This document shows positions 41,375 through 51,329 of a stretch of 64,000 bases of DNA, one piece after another; position 1 is the stretch's first letter; every line of letters begins with the position of its first letter. The notes beneath the pieces are model-generated. The model saw nothing but the letters and a program-made list of their open reading frames with translations, was not told where the DNA came from and did no database searches. The translations under genes and the position numbers were made by a program. Source of the stretch: Aquabacterium sp. CECT 9606 (lineage in GTDB: Bacteria > Pseudomonadota > Gammaproteobacteria > Burkholderiales > Burkholderiaceae_C); NCBI RefSeq assembly GCF_918741295.1, contig NZ_CAKKNB010000003.1:924577-988576 (forward strand), given 5' to 3'.

Positions 41375-41811
41375 TGATGAACCAAGGTATCAATGTGGTG
41401 GGCTTGTACGTGGATGACCAGGACGAGGCACTCGCGTTCTATGTCGACAAACTCGGATTCCGTGTCCACACAGATGTGCGCAATGGTGCGTACCGGTGGC
41501 TGACGGTGCAGCACCCTGAGCAGCCGTCGTTCCAGCTGGGCCTGTTCACACCCGGACCGCCAACCCACGATGAAGCCACGGCCCAAATGCTGCGGGCCCT
41601 GGTGGCCAAGGGCGCCATGCCGCCGCTGGTGCTGAACGTGGCCGATTGCCGGGCCACCTTCGAGGAACTGCGTGCCTGCGGCGTGGAGTTCATGCAGGAA
41701 CCGGTGGAGCGCTACGGCCATGTCGATGCCGGCTTCCGTGATCCTTCGGGCAATGGCTGGAAGATGATCCAGGCGGCCGAGCTACCTGGCAACAGCGCCC
41801 AGCGTCCGTGA
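41374..41811 (+). CDS. VOC (glyoxalase/bleomycin resistance) family protein
   Basis: A roughly 145-residue metal-binding-fold protein with the two beta-alpha-beta-beta-beta halves of the VOC family: YVDDQDEALAFYVDKLGF near the start, and FRDPSGNGWKMIQ at the end. The activity is unknown. AAGGAG lies 5 bases before the ATG at 41374 and 8 before a second ATG at 41377. The 3' end overlaps the convergent AraC gene by 30 bp. Confidence 0.87.
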   Translation: MMNQGINVVGLYVDDQDEALAFYVDKLGFRVHTDVRNGAYRWLTVQHPEQPSFQLGLFTPGPPTHDEATAQMLRALVAKGAMPPLVLNVADCRATFEELRACGVEFMQEPVERYGHVDAGFRDPSGNGWKMIQAAELPGNSAQRP

Positions 41812-42765
41812 CGGCGAGCGGCCGAACATCCGCTTGTAGTCGCCGGCAAAGGCGCCCATGTGCCAGAAGCCCCAGCGCGAGGCGACCTCTTGAACGGTCA
41901 TTCCCGCGCCGGGTGGGTGGGCCAGATCGTGGTGCGCACAGTTGAGCCGCATGAGCCGAAGGTACCGCGCTGGTGGCATGCCCAGCACATCGCGGAAGCA
42001 GTACTCCAGCTTGCGCGGGCTGGCGCCCAACACCTTGCACAGTTCCAGCATGGTGGGCAGTTGATCGGGCAAGCTGCCGCGCACATGTCGGCAGGCACGC
42101 TCGACGAGTTCACGTCGGTGCGCCAGTCCCGGCGCTGCCACGTTTTGTGCCGCGGCGCCATGCCCGGCCAGTGCGTCCTGCCAAGCCAGCACCAGCGCAT
42201 CCTGCATCTGGCGCACCGCGGCGTGGTCTGGATTCCAGCCCGGGTGCTCGGTCAGCAGTTGCAGCAGCCCTTGCATGAGTCGGCGAAGGTGGCCGGCTTT
42301 TTCAGGCGCCAGGCGCCAAGTCATGGGCCCGCTCAAGGATTGTTCGGCCGCGCCAGGGTGCCATTGCGCCATCAGGCCCAAGAAGGATGCGCGTGGCATC
42401 AAGGTGGCCAAGAGGTGGCAATCGTCGGGCATGGTCAGGTCCAACTCCTGACCCAGCCCCACCATCACCACATCGCTCCCGGCCTTTTGCCCGTGGAAGC
42501 GGCAAGGTCCGCCCGGTGAATAGGCCAAAGCCAGGCCGATGTCCTCCTTGAACAAGCTGCCTTGCTGGCGGATGGCCTTGCTGGAGGTCTCTTGCGTGAT
42601 GTGCAAGCCGGGCAGCGCGGCGTGCGCGATGCGGCCTTGGTAGCCGCCCGCAGACAGCTGCTGGTAGTTCAGCCGCCATTGCGGCTGCATCGCGACCATG
42701 TCGGCGATGTCCGTGGCCTGCCCGATCGTGATTGCTGTGGCTGATGCTCCGCTCATGCTGCTCAT
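41782..42765 (-). CDS. AraC-family regulator (EutR-like HTH)
   Basis: A 327-residue regulator with an N-terminal sensing region and a C-terminal AraC HTH (about 225-320, with LCKVLGASPRKLEYCFRDVLG and VASRWGFWHMGAFAGDYKRMFG), the latter resembling the ethanolamine regulator EutR. No eut gene is nearby. Two ATGs (42765, 42756) are possible. It is divergent from the serine hydrolase gene across about 125 bp, its likeliest target. Confidence 0.87.
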   Translation of the reverse strand: MSSMSGASATAITIGQATDIADMVAMQPQWRLNYQQLSAGGYQGRIAHAALPGLHITQETSSKAIRQQGSLFKEDIGLALAYSPGGPCRFHGQKAGSDVVMVGLGQELDLTMPDDCHLLATLMPRASFLGLMAQWHPGAAEQSLSGPMTWRLAPEKAGHLRRLMQGLLQLLTEHPGWNPDHAAVRQMQDALVLAWQDALAGHGAAAQNVAAPGLAHRRELVERACRHVRGSLPDQLPTMLELCKVLGASPRKLEYCFRDVLGMPPARYLRLMRLNCAHHDLAHPPGAGMTVQEVASRWGFWHMGAFAGDYKRMFGRSPSRTLGAVAR

Positions 42766-42891
42766 GAGCTTCGGGGCGGCCCAGGCGTTTGTCCATCCAG
42801 ACTTGTCCTGTGACGGTTTTGCGCTTTTCTGATAGCGCCAGGGACCGCTCAAGCGCTAGGCTTGCGCGTCCGAATCCACCAGACCACACCC

Positions 42892-44361
42892 ATGGGAACC
42901 CGCATGCACACTGACAGCCTGTCCGCACTCAAACCGCTGCTGCGCAATGTCACCTTCGTGGCCGCCAGCCTCTGCATGGGCTGGTCAGCGCAGGCGCAAA
43001 CAAGCGCCGGCTCCTCACTGGAAGACCTGATCAAGTCCATCCCCGCCGGGACCGGCTACGCGGCCTGGGACATGTGCTCGCGCGGCATCGCCGTGGGCGA
43101 CGACGTGGATCGGGTCAAGGTGCAGTACACCGCACCCAAGGTGCAACCCTTGCCCAGCTTCTGGTTCATCAACGACACCGCCACCAAGGTGGACGTGTCA
43201 GCGGTTTTTCTCTATCCACGCCGGGCGATTTTCCGCAAGGGCTCGGGTTGCACGCTCATCACCTCGCACTCGTTGGCGAGAGAGACGGCAGTGCGCGCGC
43301 AACCGTTCAAGGCCGTCACGCCACCTTTGGCGAATCCGCTGCAACCCTGGCCTCTGGGCGAAGGTGCGGCGCAATCCAGCGCATTGAGTCCTGCGCGTCG
43401 AGCCATACTCGCCAACGCTGCCACCACGATGTTCACGGAGACGACCACCGACACCAGCAAGAAGGTCAACACCAACGCCTTGCTGGTGGCCCAGGAGGGA
43501 CAGCTGGTCTACGAACAGTATTCGTCGAACTTCAACCGCGAACGCCCGCAACTGGGCTGGTCCATGACCAAGACGCTGACTGGCCTGGTGGCAGGCGTGA
43601 TGGAGCGCGACGGACTGGTTGCCCTGGATGCGCCAGTGGGCCTGTCTCAATGGAAAGGCACGGACAAAGCCACCATCAAGTGGCGCCAACTGTTGAACAT
43701 GGCGCCCGGGCTGCAATGGGTCGAGGGTGGTTACGGCATTGGCGATGACGACACCACGAAGATGCTGTTTTCGCAGGAAGACCAGTGCAGTTGGGTGGCC
43801 GGCAAGGCGCTGGTGGCCAAGCCTGGCACGGTTTTCAACTATTCCACTGGATTTGCCAACCTGGCGATGTGCCGCCTGAAGGAGCTGGCCGGCGGCACGC
43901 ACCAGAACATCTACGACTACTACCAGCGGCGGCTCTTCTCGCCCCTGGGCATTCGTGGCGGCTACATCGAGCCTGATGCGGCCGGCGCGCCGGTGGGTGG
44001 GGCCAGGGGCATGTTGCGGCCTGTGGACTGGCTGCGTTTGGGCCAACTGGTGGCCAATGGCGGGCGCTGGAATGGCCAGGCGATCTTGAATCCCGGTTAC
44101 GTGCAGTTCATGGTGTCGCCGTCCCCTGCCTACGACGGCTATGGCGGTACGATGTGGCGCAAGACGACGGAGCATGTGCCGGCGGATCTGCAGGCCAAGC
44201 TGCCCGACGACCTGGTGTTCTTCGCGGGCTTCCAGGAGCAACACGTCGTGGTGGTGCCCAGCCGCCAACTAGTGCTGGTACGCCAAGGCGTGGCCTATGA
44301 CAGCGATGCGGCCCTGCGGCAGGTCTACCAACTGGTGGCAGACTTGCTGGCGAATCCTTAA
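42892..44361 (+). CDS. Exported serine hydrolase of the beta-lactamase/NylB fold
   Basis: A 489-residue protein with a signal peptide (ending SAQA-QTS), an N-terminal extension, and a class C beta-lactamase-type domain from about residue 180. The catalytic SxxK is SMTK in LGWSMTKTLTG, and the tyrosine motif is NYSTG. These fit esterases and 6-aminohexanoate-dimer hydrolases more than antibiotic-resistance enzymes. ATG at 42892 or 42904 are both possible. It runs in the same direction as the following MBL-fold gene. Confidence 0.86.
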   Translation: MGTRMHTDSLSALKPLLRNVTFVAASLCMGWSAQAQTSAGSSLEDLIKSIPAGTGYAAWDMCSRGIAVGDDVDRVKVQYTAPKVQPLPSFWFINDTATKVDVSAVFLYPRRAIFRKGSGCTLITSHSLARETAVRAQPFKAVTPPLANPLQPWPLGEGAAQSSALSPARRAILANAATTMFTETTTDTSKKVNTNALLVAQEGQLVYEQYSSNFNRERPQLGWSMTKTLTGLVAGVMERDGLVALDAPVGLSQWKGTDKATIKWRQLLNMAPGLQWVEGGYGIGDDDTTKMLFSQEDQCSWVAGKALVAKPGTVFNYSTGFANLAMCRLKELAGGTHQNIYDYYQRRLFSPLGIRGGYIEPDAAGAPVGGARGMLRPVDWLRLGQLVANGGRWNGQAILNPGYVQFMVSPSPAYDGYGGTMWRKTTEHVPADLQAKLPDDLVFFAGFQEQHVVVVPSRQLVLVRQGVAYDSDAALRQVYQLVADLLANP

Positions 44362-44451
44362 ATCAGGGGTTCTTGCGCTGGTTGGCCAAGCATGTTGGTT
44401 CTCTGCCAATATTGCAAACTCAATCCACAACAAAACCGCGAGAAAGACCCG

Positions 44452-45468
44452 ATGAACGCTCCAGCTCCCATCCTTGCCCAGCCCCGCTCCCTTGCCCGCC
44501 GCCAGCTTGGCCAACTTGCCATGGCGGTGTCACTGGCCCTGGGCGGTCTGTCACTGGCCAGCCTGCCCGTTGTGGCCCACGCGGCCGCGCCACAGATCAA
44601 GGCCCAGGCCCCTGGCTGGTACCGCGCGATGGTTGGCAACGTCGAAGTCACAGCGCTCAGTGACGGCACGGTAGAGCTGCCGGTCGACAAACTGTTGCAC
44701 ACCTCGCAGGCGCGCATTGCCCTGGGCCTAAAGCAGAACTTTCAGAAAGCCCCGCTCGAAACCTCGGTCAATGCCTTCCTGATCAACACAGGTGAGCGCC
44801 TGGTGCTGGTGGACGCGGGCGCGGGCAGCCTGTTCGGCCCCACCCTGGGCAAGCTGGTATCGCAGATCCGCGCGGCGGGCTACCAGCCCGAGCAGGTGGA
44901 CGACATCCTGATCACGCACATGCACCCGGACCACGTGGGTGGCCTGGCGGCCGATGAACAGCGCGTGTTCCCGAACGCCACAGTGCATGCGGACAAGCAA
45001 GACTCCGATTTCTGGCTCTCGGAGGCCAAGCTGAACGCCGCGCCTGCAGAGCAAAAGGGATTCTTCCTAGGTGCCATTACGTCGCTGACGCCCTATGTGA
45101 AGGCCGACCGCTTCAAGCCTTTCGACAAGGATGGCGAAGTGGTGCCCGGCATCCGCAGCCTGGCCACCCACGGCCACACTGCCGGCCATACCGCCTACGT
45201 TGTCGAAAGCCAGGGCCAGCGCCTGGTGCTGATCGGTGACCTGATCCACGTGGCTTCGGTTCAATTGGCCTCGCCCGAGGTCACCATCAAGTTCGATTCA
45301 GACCAGCCCAAGGCCGCCGCGGCGCGGGCCCGCACGTTTGCTCAGTTGGCCAAAGATGGCAGCCTGGTGGCGGTCAGCCACTTCAGCTTCCCGGGCTTGG
45401 GCCACCTGCGCAAAGTCGGCAAGGGCTGGGTGTGGGTGCCGCTCAACTACAGCAGCCAGGTTCGCTGA
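44452..45468 (+). CDS. Exported metallo-beta-lactamase-fold hydrolase
   Basis: A 338-residue periplasmic MBL-fold protein. The N-terminus has a twin-arginine-like signal (LARRQLGQLAMAV) ending near AHA-AAP. Metal ligands are HMHPDH, the histidine in THGHTAGHTAY and the Asp in LIGDLIHV. The family holds lactonases and quorum-quenching-type enzymes, but the substrate here is unknown. It lies 90 bp after the serine hydrolase and ends at a hairpin shared with katG. Confidence 0.88.
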   Translation: MNAPAPILAQPRSLARRQLGQLAMAVSLALGGLSLASLPVVAHAAAPQIKAQAPGWYRAMVGNVEVTALSDGTVELPVDKLLHTSQARIALGLKQNFQKAPLETSVNAFLINTGERLVLVDAGAGSLFGPTLGKLVSQIRAAGYQPEQVDDILITHMHPDHVGGLAADEQRVFPNATVHADKQDSDFWLSEAKLNAAPAEQKGFFLGAITSLTPYVKADRFKPFDKDGEVVPGIRSLATHGHTAGHTAYVVESQGQRLVLIGDLIHVASVQLASPEVTIKFDSDQPKAAAARARTFAQLAKDGSLVAVSHFSFPGLGHLRKVGKGWVWVPLNYSSQVR

Positions 45469-45472
45469 GGCG

Positions 45473-45500
45473 GCGCCCCGCTTCGGCATCGCCGGGGCGC
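45473..45500. terminator. GC-rich hairpin between convergent MBL-fold gene and katG
   Basis: GCGCCCCG (45473-45480) and CGGGGCGC (45493-45500) form an 8-bp perfect stem with a 12-nt loop, starting 4 bp after the MBL stop and ending 11 bp before the katG stop. It is a strong stem usable in both directions, but without a U-tract. Confidence 0.55.
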
Positions 45501-45511
45501 GCCCTGCGCCC

Positions 45512-47851
<2,340 letters not shown>

Positions 47852-47874
47852 TAGCAGATGTCGGACAAGGCCCC

Positions 47875-49122
47875 TCAATGCGCAGCCTTGAACCACTGAG
47901 CCACCACGCCGCGCTCTTCTTCGGTGATCCGCGTGGCGTTGTTCATGGGCATGGCGCGCAGCATGACCACTTGCTGGTAGATCTGCTGCTGGTGCTTCGT
48001 GATGAGCTCGGGCGTGTGCAACATCACGCCCTTGTTGGCCAGATCGGCGTTGTGGCACATCACGCAGCGCTGCTGGACAATGCCATTGACCTGTGACAAC
48101 AGGGGCCCCATCGGGGCAGTGGCCATCGGGGCTGACGATGCATCTGCGGGCTTGGCCACGGCGGCAGGCCGAGGTGCGGGCGCCAGCCAGATCACCACGC
48201 CAAGCAACACCGCGCAGCCGGCCCCCGCCCAGTGCCAGGGTGCCGCGGTGCCCGCCACCTCGGTCTTGTGGCGGGCCACAAAGAAATGGCGGATCAACGC
48301 GCCCGCCAGCATCAGCAGCACCAGTGCCAGCCAATTGTGCTCGTGGGTGTAGACCCAGCTGTAGTGGTTGCTGAGCATGGCGATCAACACCGGCATCGTG
48401 AAATAGGTGTTGTGCACGCTGCGCTGCTTGCCGCGTTGGCCGTGTACCGGATCGACCGGCTGACCGGCCTTGATGGCCTCAACCACCGTGCGCTGCCCGG
48501 GGATGATCCAGAAGAACACGTTGGCGCTCATGGTGGTGGCCATCATGGCGCCCACCAGCAAAAAGGCGGCGCGGCCGGCGAACAGCTGCGATGCAAGCCA
48601 GGCGGCCACCACCACCACGCCAAACACCAAGGCACCCACCAGGGCATTGCCCTCTGGCTTGCGGCCAACGGTGCGGCAGATCACATCGTAAATGGCCCAA
48701 AAGCCCACCAGGAAGAGCAAGGCCGTGGTCACGGCGGCCATCGGCGTCCAGTTGAAGACCGACTTGTCAATCAGGTAGGTACCTGCATTGAATAGGTACA
48801 GCACCGTGAACAGGGCAAAGCCGGTCAGCCAGGTTGAATAGCTCTCCCAATAGAACCAATGCAGGTGCGCCGGCACCCTCTTGGGCGCGCCGAGGTACTT
48901 TTGCGGGTTGTAGAACCCGCCCCCGTGCACCGCCCACAGCTCGCCCCCCACGCCTTTTTCTCTCAACGCGGGATCCGGTGGTGAGGTCAGGCTGTTGTCC
49001 AGCCACACAAAATAAAACGAAGAGCCAATCCAGGCGATGGCCACGACCACGTGGGCCCACCGCAGCAAAAGGTTGGCCCAATCCAGGGCGTAGTTCAGCC
49101 AGGGTGCCGCGTCTGCAAACAT
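47875..49122 (-). CDS. puuD: Membrane urate oxidase (urate hydroxylase) PuuD with cytochrome c domain
   Basis: A 415-residue inner-membrane enzyme converting urate to 5-hydroxyisourate. The N-terminal part (about 1-320) has about eight hydrophobic segments, and contains LRWAHVVVAIAWIGSSFYF and the HGGGFYN motif. The C-terminus is a cytochrome c domain with the haem site CVMCH at 353-357 and a likely Met ligand in AMPMNN. In studied PuuD, electrons pass to the respiratory chain rather than making peroxide. It lies 3 bp after uraH. Confidence 0.95.
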   Translation of the reverse strand: MFADAAPWLNYALDWANLLLRWAHVVVAIAWIGSSFYFVWLDNSLTSPPDPALREKGVGGELWAVHGGGFYNPQKYLGAPKRVPAHLHWFYWESYSTWLTGFALFTVLYLFNAGTYLIDKSVFNWTPMAAVTTALLFLVGFWAIYDVICRTVGRKPEGNALVGALVFGVVVVAAWLASQLFAGRAAFLLVGAMMATTMSANVFFWIIPGQRTVVEAIKAGQPVDPVHGQRGKQRSVHNTYFTMPVLIAMLSNHYSWVYTHEHNWLALVLLMLAGALIRHFFVARHKTEVAGTAAPWHWAGAGCAVLLGVVIWLAPAPRPAAVAKPADASSAPMATAPMGPLLSQVNGIVQQRCVMCHNADLANKGVMLHTPELITKHQQQIYQQVVMLRAMPMNNATRITEEERGVVAQWFKAAH

Positions 49123-49125
49123 CGA

Positions 49126-49512
49126 TCAACTGCCTCGGTAAGTGGAGTAGGCCCAAGGGCTGACCAACAGCGGGACATGGTAATGCGCCGTGCCATCGGC
49201 GATGCCGAAGTCCAGCGGCACCTGGCCCAGAAAGGCGGGCTTGGGCAGATCGACACCCATCTGGCGGAAATAAGCCTCGACATCGAACACCAATCGGTAG
49301 CGGCCCGGCACCAGGTCATGACCAGACAGCAGTGGTGCGTCCAGGCGGCCATCGGCATTGGTGCGGGCCTGCTTGATCAAGGCCCATTCACCATGCATCA
49401 CATACAGGGCCACCGACATGCCCGCGGCAGGGTGGCCGTGCACAGTGTCCAGCACATGGGTGGTAAGACGCCCGGTTGGCGCGGCGGTAACAGGGGGATT
49501 GGGGTCGGTCAT
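49126..49512 (-). CDS. uraH: 5-hydroxyisourate hydrolase (transthyretin-like)
   Basis: A 128-residue transthyretin-related enzyme that hydrolyses 5-hydroxyisourate to OHCU. The active-site set is visible: THVLDT near residue 17, ARTNADGR, HYHVPLLVSP and the C-terminal YRGS signature. It has no signal peptide. The ATG at 49512 is chosen since the family core starts shortly after it. It is co-transcribed with puuD and divergent from gntR. Confidence 0.95.
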   Translation of the reverse strand: MTDPNPPVTAAPTGRLTTHVLDTVHGHPAAGMSVALYVMHGEWALIKQARTNADGRLDAPLLSGHDLVPGRYRLVFDVEAYFRQMGVDLPKPAFLGQVPLDFGIADGTAHYHVPLLVSPWAYSTYRGS

Positions 49513-49596
49513 TGGAGCTGGGTGTCCTGGCACGGCATGTGCCTTCGTGAAAGGGCATTGCAAGTCGCGGGCCGCCCTTGACAGATCAGCGTGGGC

Positions 49597-49624
49597 TTGC
49601 AGGCAACGCTTAAAACTGTATACA
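49597..49624 (+). promoter_or_regulatory. Candidate gntR-operon promoter overlapping the palindrome
   Basis: TTGCAG (49597-49602) and TATACA (49619-49624) at 16-bp spacing. The start point would fall about 5 bases before the gntR ATG, which also lacks a Shine-Dalgarno, so the transcript might be nearly leaderless. The -35 match is weak. Confidence 0.35.
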
Positions 49625-49630
49625 CTTTAA
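49611..49630. promoter_or_regulatory. Near-perfect 20-bp palindrome, candidate GntR operator
   Basis: TAAAACTGTATACACTTTAA has 8 of 10 symmetric base pairs, with a perfect TGTATACA core at 49617-49624. GTATAC cores are typical of operators of FCD-type GntR regulators. It lies between divergent uraH and gntR, 5 bp from the gntR ATG, so the GntR protein probably represses its own operon and perhaps uraH-puuD. Confidence 0.6.
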
Positions 49631-49635
49631 CCACG

Positions 49636-50388
49636 ATGAGCGCTTCACGCAAGAACCTCCGTCTGACCAAGGTCGATGCCGACACCCTGACGGCCGTGGA
49701 CCAAGCGTCCATGCCCGAGGGCGAGTCGTCGAGCACCGAGCTCATCGTTGCGGCCGTGACGCGTGCCATCGTGGAACACCGGCTGCAGCCAGGCGCCAAG
49801 CTGGTTGAGCAAACCATTGGCGACCGCTTTGGCGTCTCGCGCACCATCGTGAGGCAGGCGCTGATCCGCCTGTCGCAACTCAAGCTGGTGCGGCTGGAGC
49901 CGGCGCGTGGGGCCTTCGTGGCCAAGCCATCCATTGATGAAGCGCGAGAGGTCTTCGCGGTGCGCCGCATGGTCGAAAGCCAGATGCTGCGCGAGCTGGT
50001 TGAGCAAGCCCGCCCGATCGACATCAAACGGCTGAAGGCGCATCTGAAAGCCGAGCGCGAGGCCGTCAGCCGCATTGACGTGGCCACGCGCACCAAGCTG
50101 CTGTTCGATTTCCACGTGCGCCTGTCCGAGGTGCTGGGCAACCAAGTGCTGACCGAGCTGATCCAGGAGCTGGTATCGCGTTGCTCTTTGATCACCCTGA
50201 TGTACCAATCGTCCGACGATGCGGGCGTTTCCAATGCCGAGCACGTGAGCATCCTGCGGGCCATCGAGGCGCGCGATGCTGACGAGGCCATCCGCTTGAT
50301 GGAAGCGCACCTGAGCACCGTAGAACACCAATTGACCGAACACCCCCGCGTCCCCCAGTTCACGCTGGCCGATGCCCTTCAAACATGA
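49636..50388 (+). CDS. GntR-family (FCD) regulator of ureide/urate genes
   Basis: A 250-residue regulator: an N-terminal winged HTH (about 30-100, LVEQTIGDRFGVSRTIVRQALIRL) and a C-terminal FCD ligand-binding domain (about 110-230) with the Asp/His metal positions in DFHVRLSE and AEHVSILRAI. The ATG at 49636 follows the palindrome. It is the first gene of the puuE operon and overlaps puuE by 4 bp. The ligand is probably a urate or allantoin intermediate, by context only. Confidence 0.92.
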   Translation: MSASRKNLRLTKVDADTLTAVDQASMPEGESSSTELIVAAVTRAIVEHRLQPGAKLVEQTIGDRFGVSRTIVRQALIRLSQLKLVRLEPARGAFVAKPSIDEAREVFAVRRMVESQMLRELVEQARPIDIKRLKAHLKAEREAVSRIDVATRTKLLFDFHVRLSEVLGNQVLTELIQELVSRCSLITLMYQSSDDAGVSNAEHVSILRAIEARDADEAIRLMEAHLSTVEHQLTEHPRVPQFTLADALQT

Positions 50389-51329
50389 CCGCCAAGCCCA
50401 CAAACTCCCCCTACCCCCGCGACCTGATCGGACATGGCCGCACACCTCCGCACGCTCAGTGGCCCGGTGGCGCGCGTATCGCCGTGCAGTTCGTGCTGAA
50501 CTATGAGGAAGGCGGCGAGAACAGCGTGCTGCATGGCGACCAGGGCAGCGAACAGTTCCTCAGCGAAATGTTCAACCCGCCCGCGTTTCCAGATCGACAC
50601 CTGAGCATGGAGTCGATTTACGAATACGGCTCGCGCGTGGGCGTGTGGCGCCTGCTGCGCGAATTCGAGCAACGCCAGTTGCCGCTCACGGTGTTTGGCG
50701 TGGGCATGGCCTTGCAACGCCACCCTGAATTGACCAAGGCCTTGGTCGATCTGGGCCACGAGATCGCCTGCCATGGCTGGCGCTGGATCAGCTACCAGAA
50801 CATCGACGAGGCCACCGAGCGCGAGCACATGGCCCTGGGCATGCAGGCCATCGAACAACTCACGGGCCAGCGCCCCCTGGGTTGGTACACCGGACGCGAC
50901 AGCCCCAACACGCACCGCCTTGTGGCCGACTATGGCGGCTTCGAGTACGACAGCGACTATTACGGTGACGACCTGCCCTTCTGGATGCCTGTCACCAAGA
51001 CCAGTGGCGAGACCGTGCAACAACTGATCGTGCCCTACACGCTGGACGTGAACGACATGCGCTTTTGCCTGCCGCAAGGCTACTCGCAAGCCGATGACTT
51101 CTTCACCTACCTGCGCGACACCTTCGACGTGCTGTATGCCGAAGGCGATCCCCATGGTCTCAATGAACCAAAGATGATGAGCGTGGGCATGCACTGCCGC
51201 CTGCTGGGCCGCCCTGGCCGCATCCGCGCCTTGCAACGATTTTTGGACCACATTGAAGCGCGCGACAAGGTCTGGGTTTGCAGGCGACTGGACATCGCCC
51301 GCCATTGGAAAGCGGTGCACCCGACATGA
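50385..51329 (+). CDS. puuE: Allantoinase PuuE (polysaccharide deacetylase fold)
   Basis: A 314-residue allantoinase of the cofactor-independent PuuE type, which opens the allantoin ring to allantoate. The fold is NodB-like; LNYEEGGENSVLHGD, EYGSRVGVWR, FGVGMALQRHPE and EIACHGWRWI are characteristic. It overlaps gntR upstream and the uraD fusion downstream by 4 bp each. Confidence 0.95.
   Translation: MTAKPTNSPYPRDLIGHGRTPPHAQWPGGARIAVQFVLNYEEGGENSVLHGDQGSEQFLSEMFNPPAFPDRHLSMESIYEYGSRVGVWRLLREFEQRQLPLTVFGVGMALQRHPELTKALVDLGHEIACHGWRWISYQNIDEATEREHMALGMQAIEQLTGQRPLGWYTGRDSPNTHRLVADYGGFEYDSDYYGDDLPFWMPVTKTSGETVQQLIVPYTLDVNDMRFCLPQGYSQADDFFTYLRDTFDVLYAEGDPHGLNEPKMMSVGMHCRLLGRPGRIRALQRFLDHIEARDKVWVCRRLDIARHWKAVHPT

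Noticed and set aside
42892..44361. Beta-lactamase antibiotic resistance gene
   Set aside because: The SMTK and YST motifs fit the broad esterase/NylB family; the long N-terminal extension and the context do not suggest resistance.
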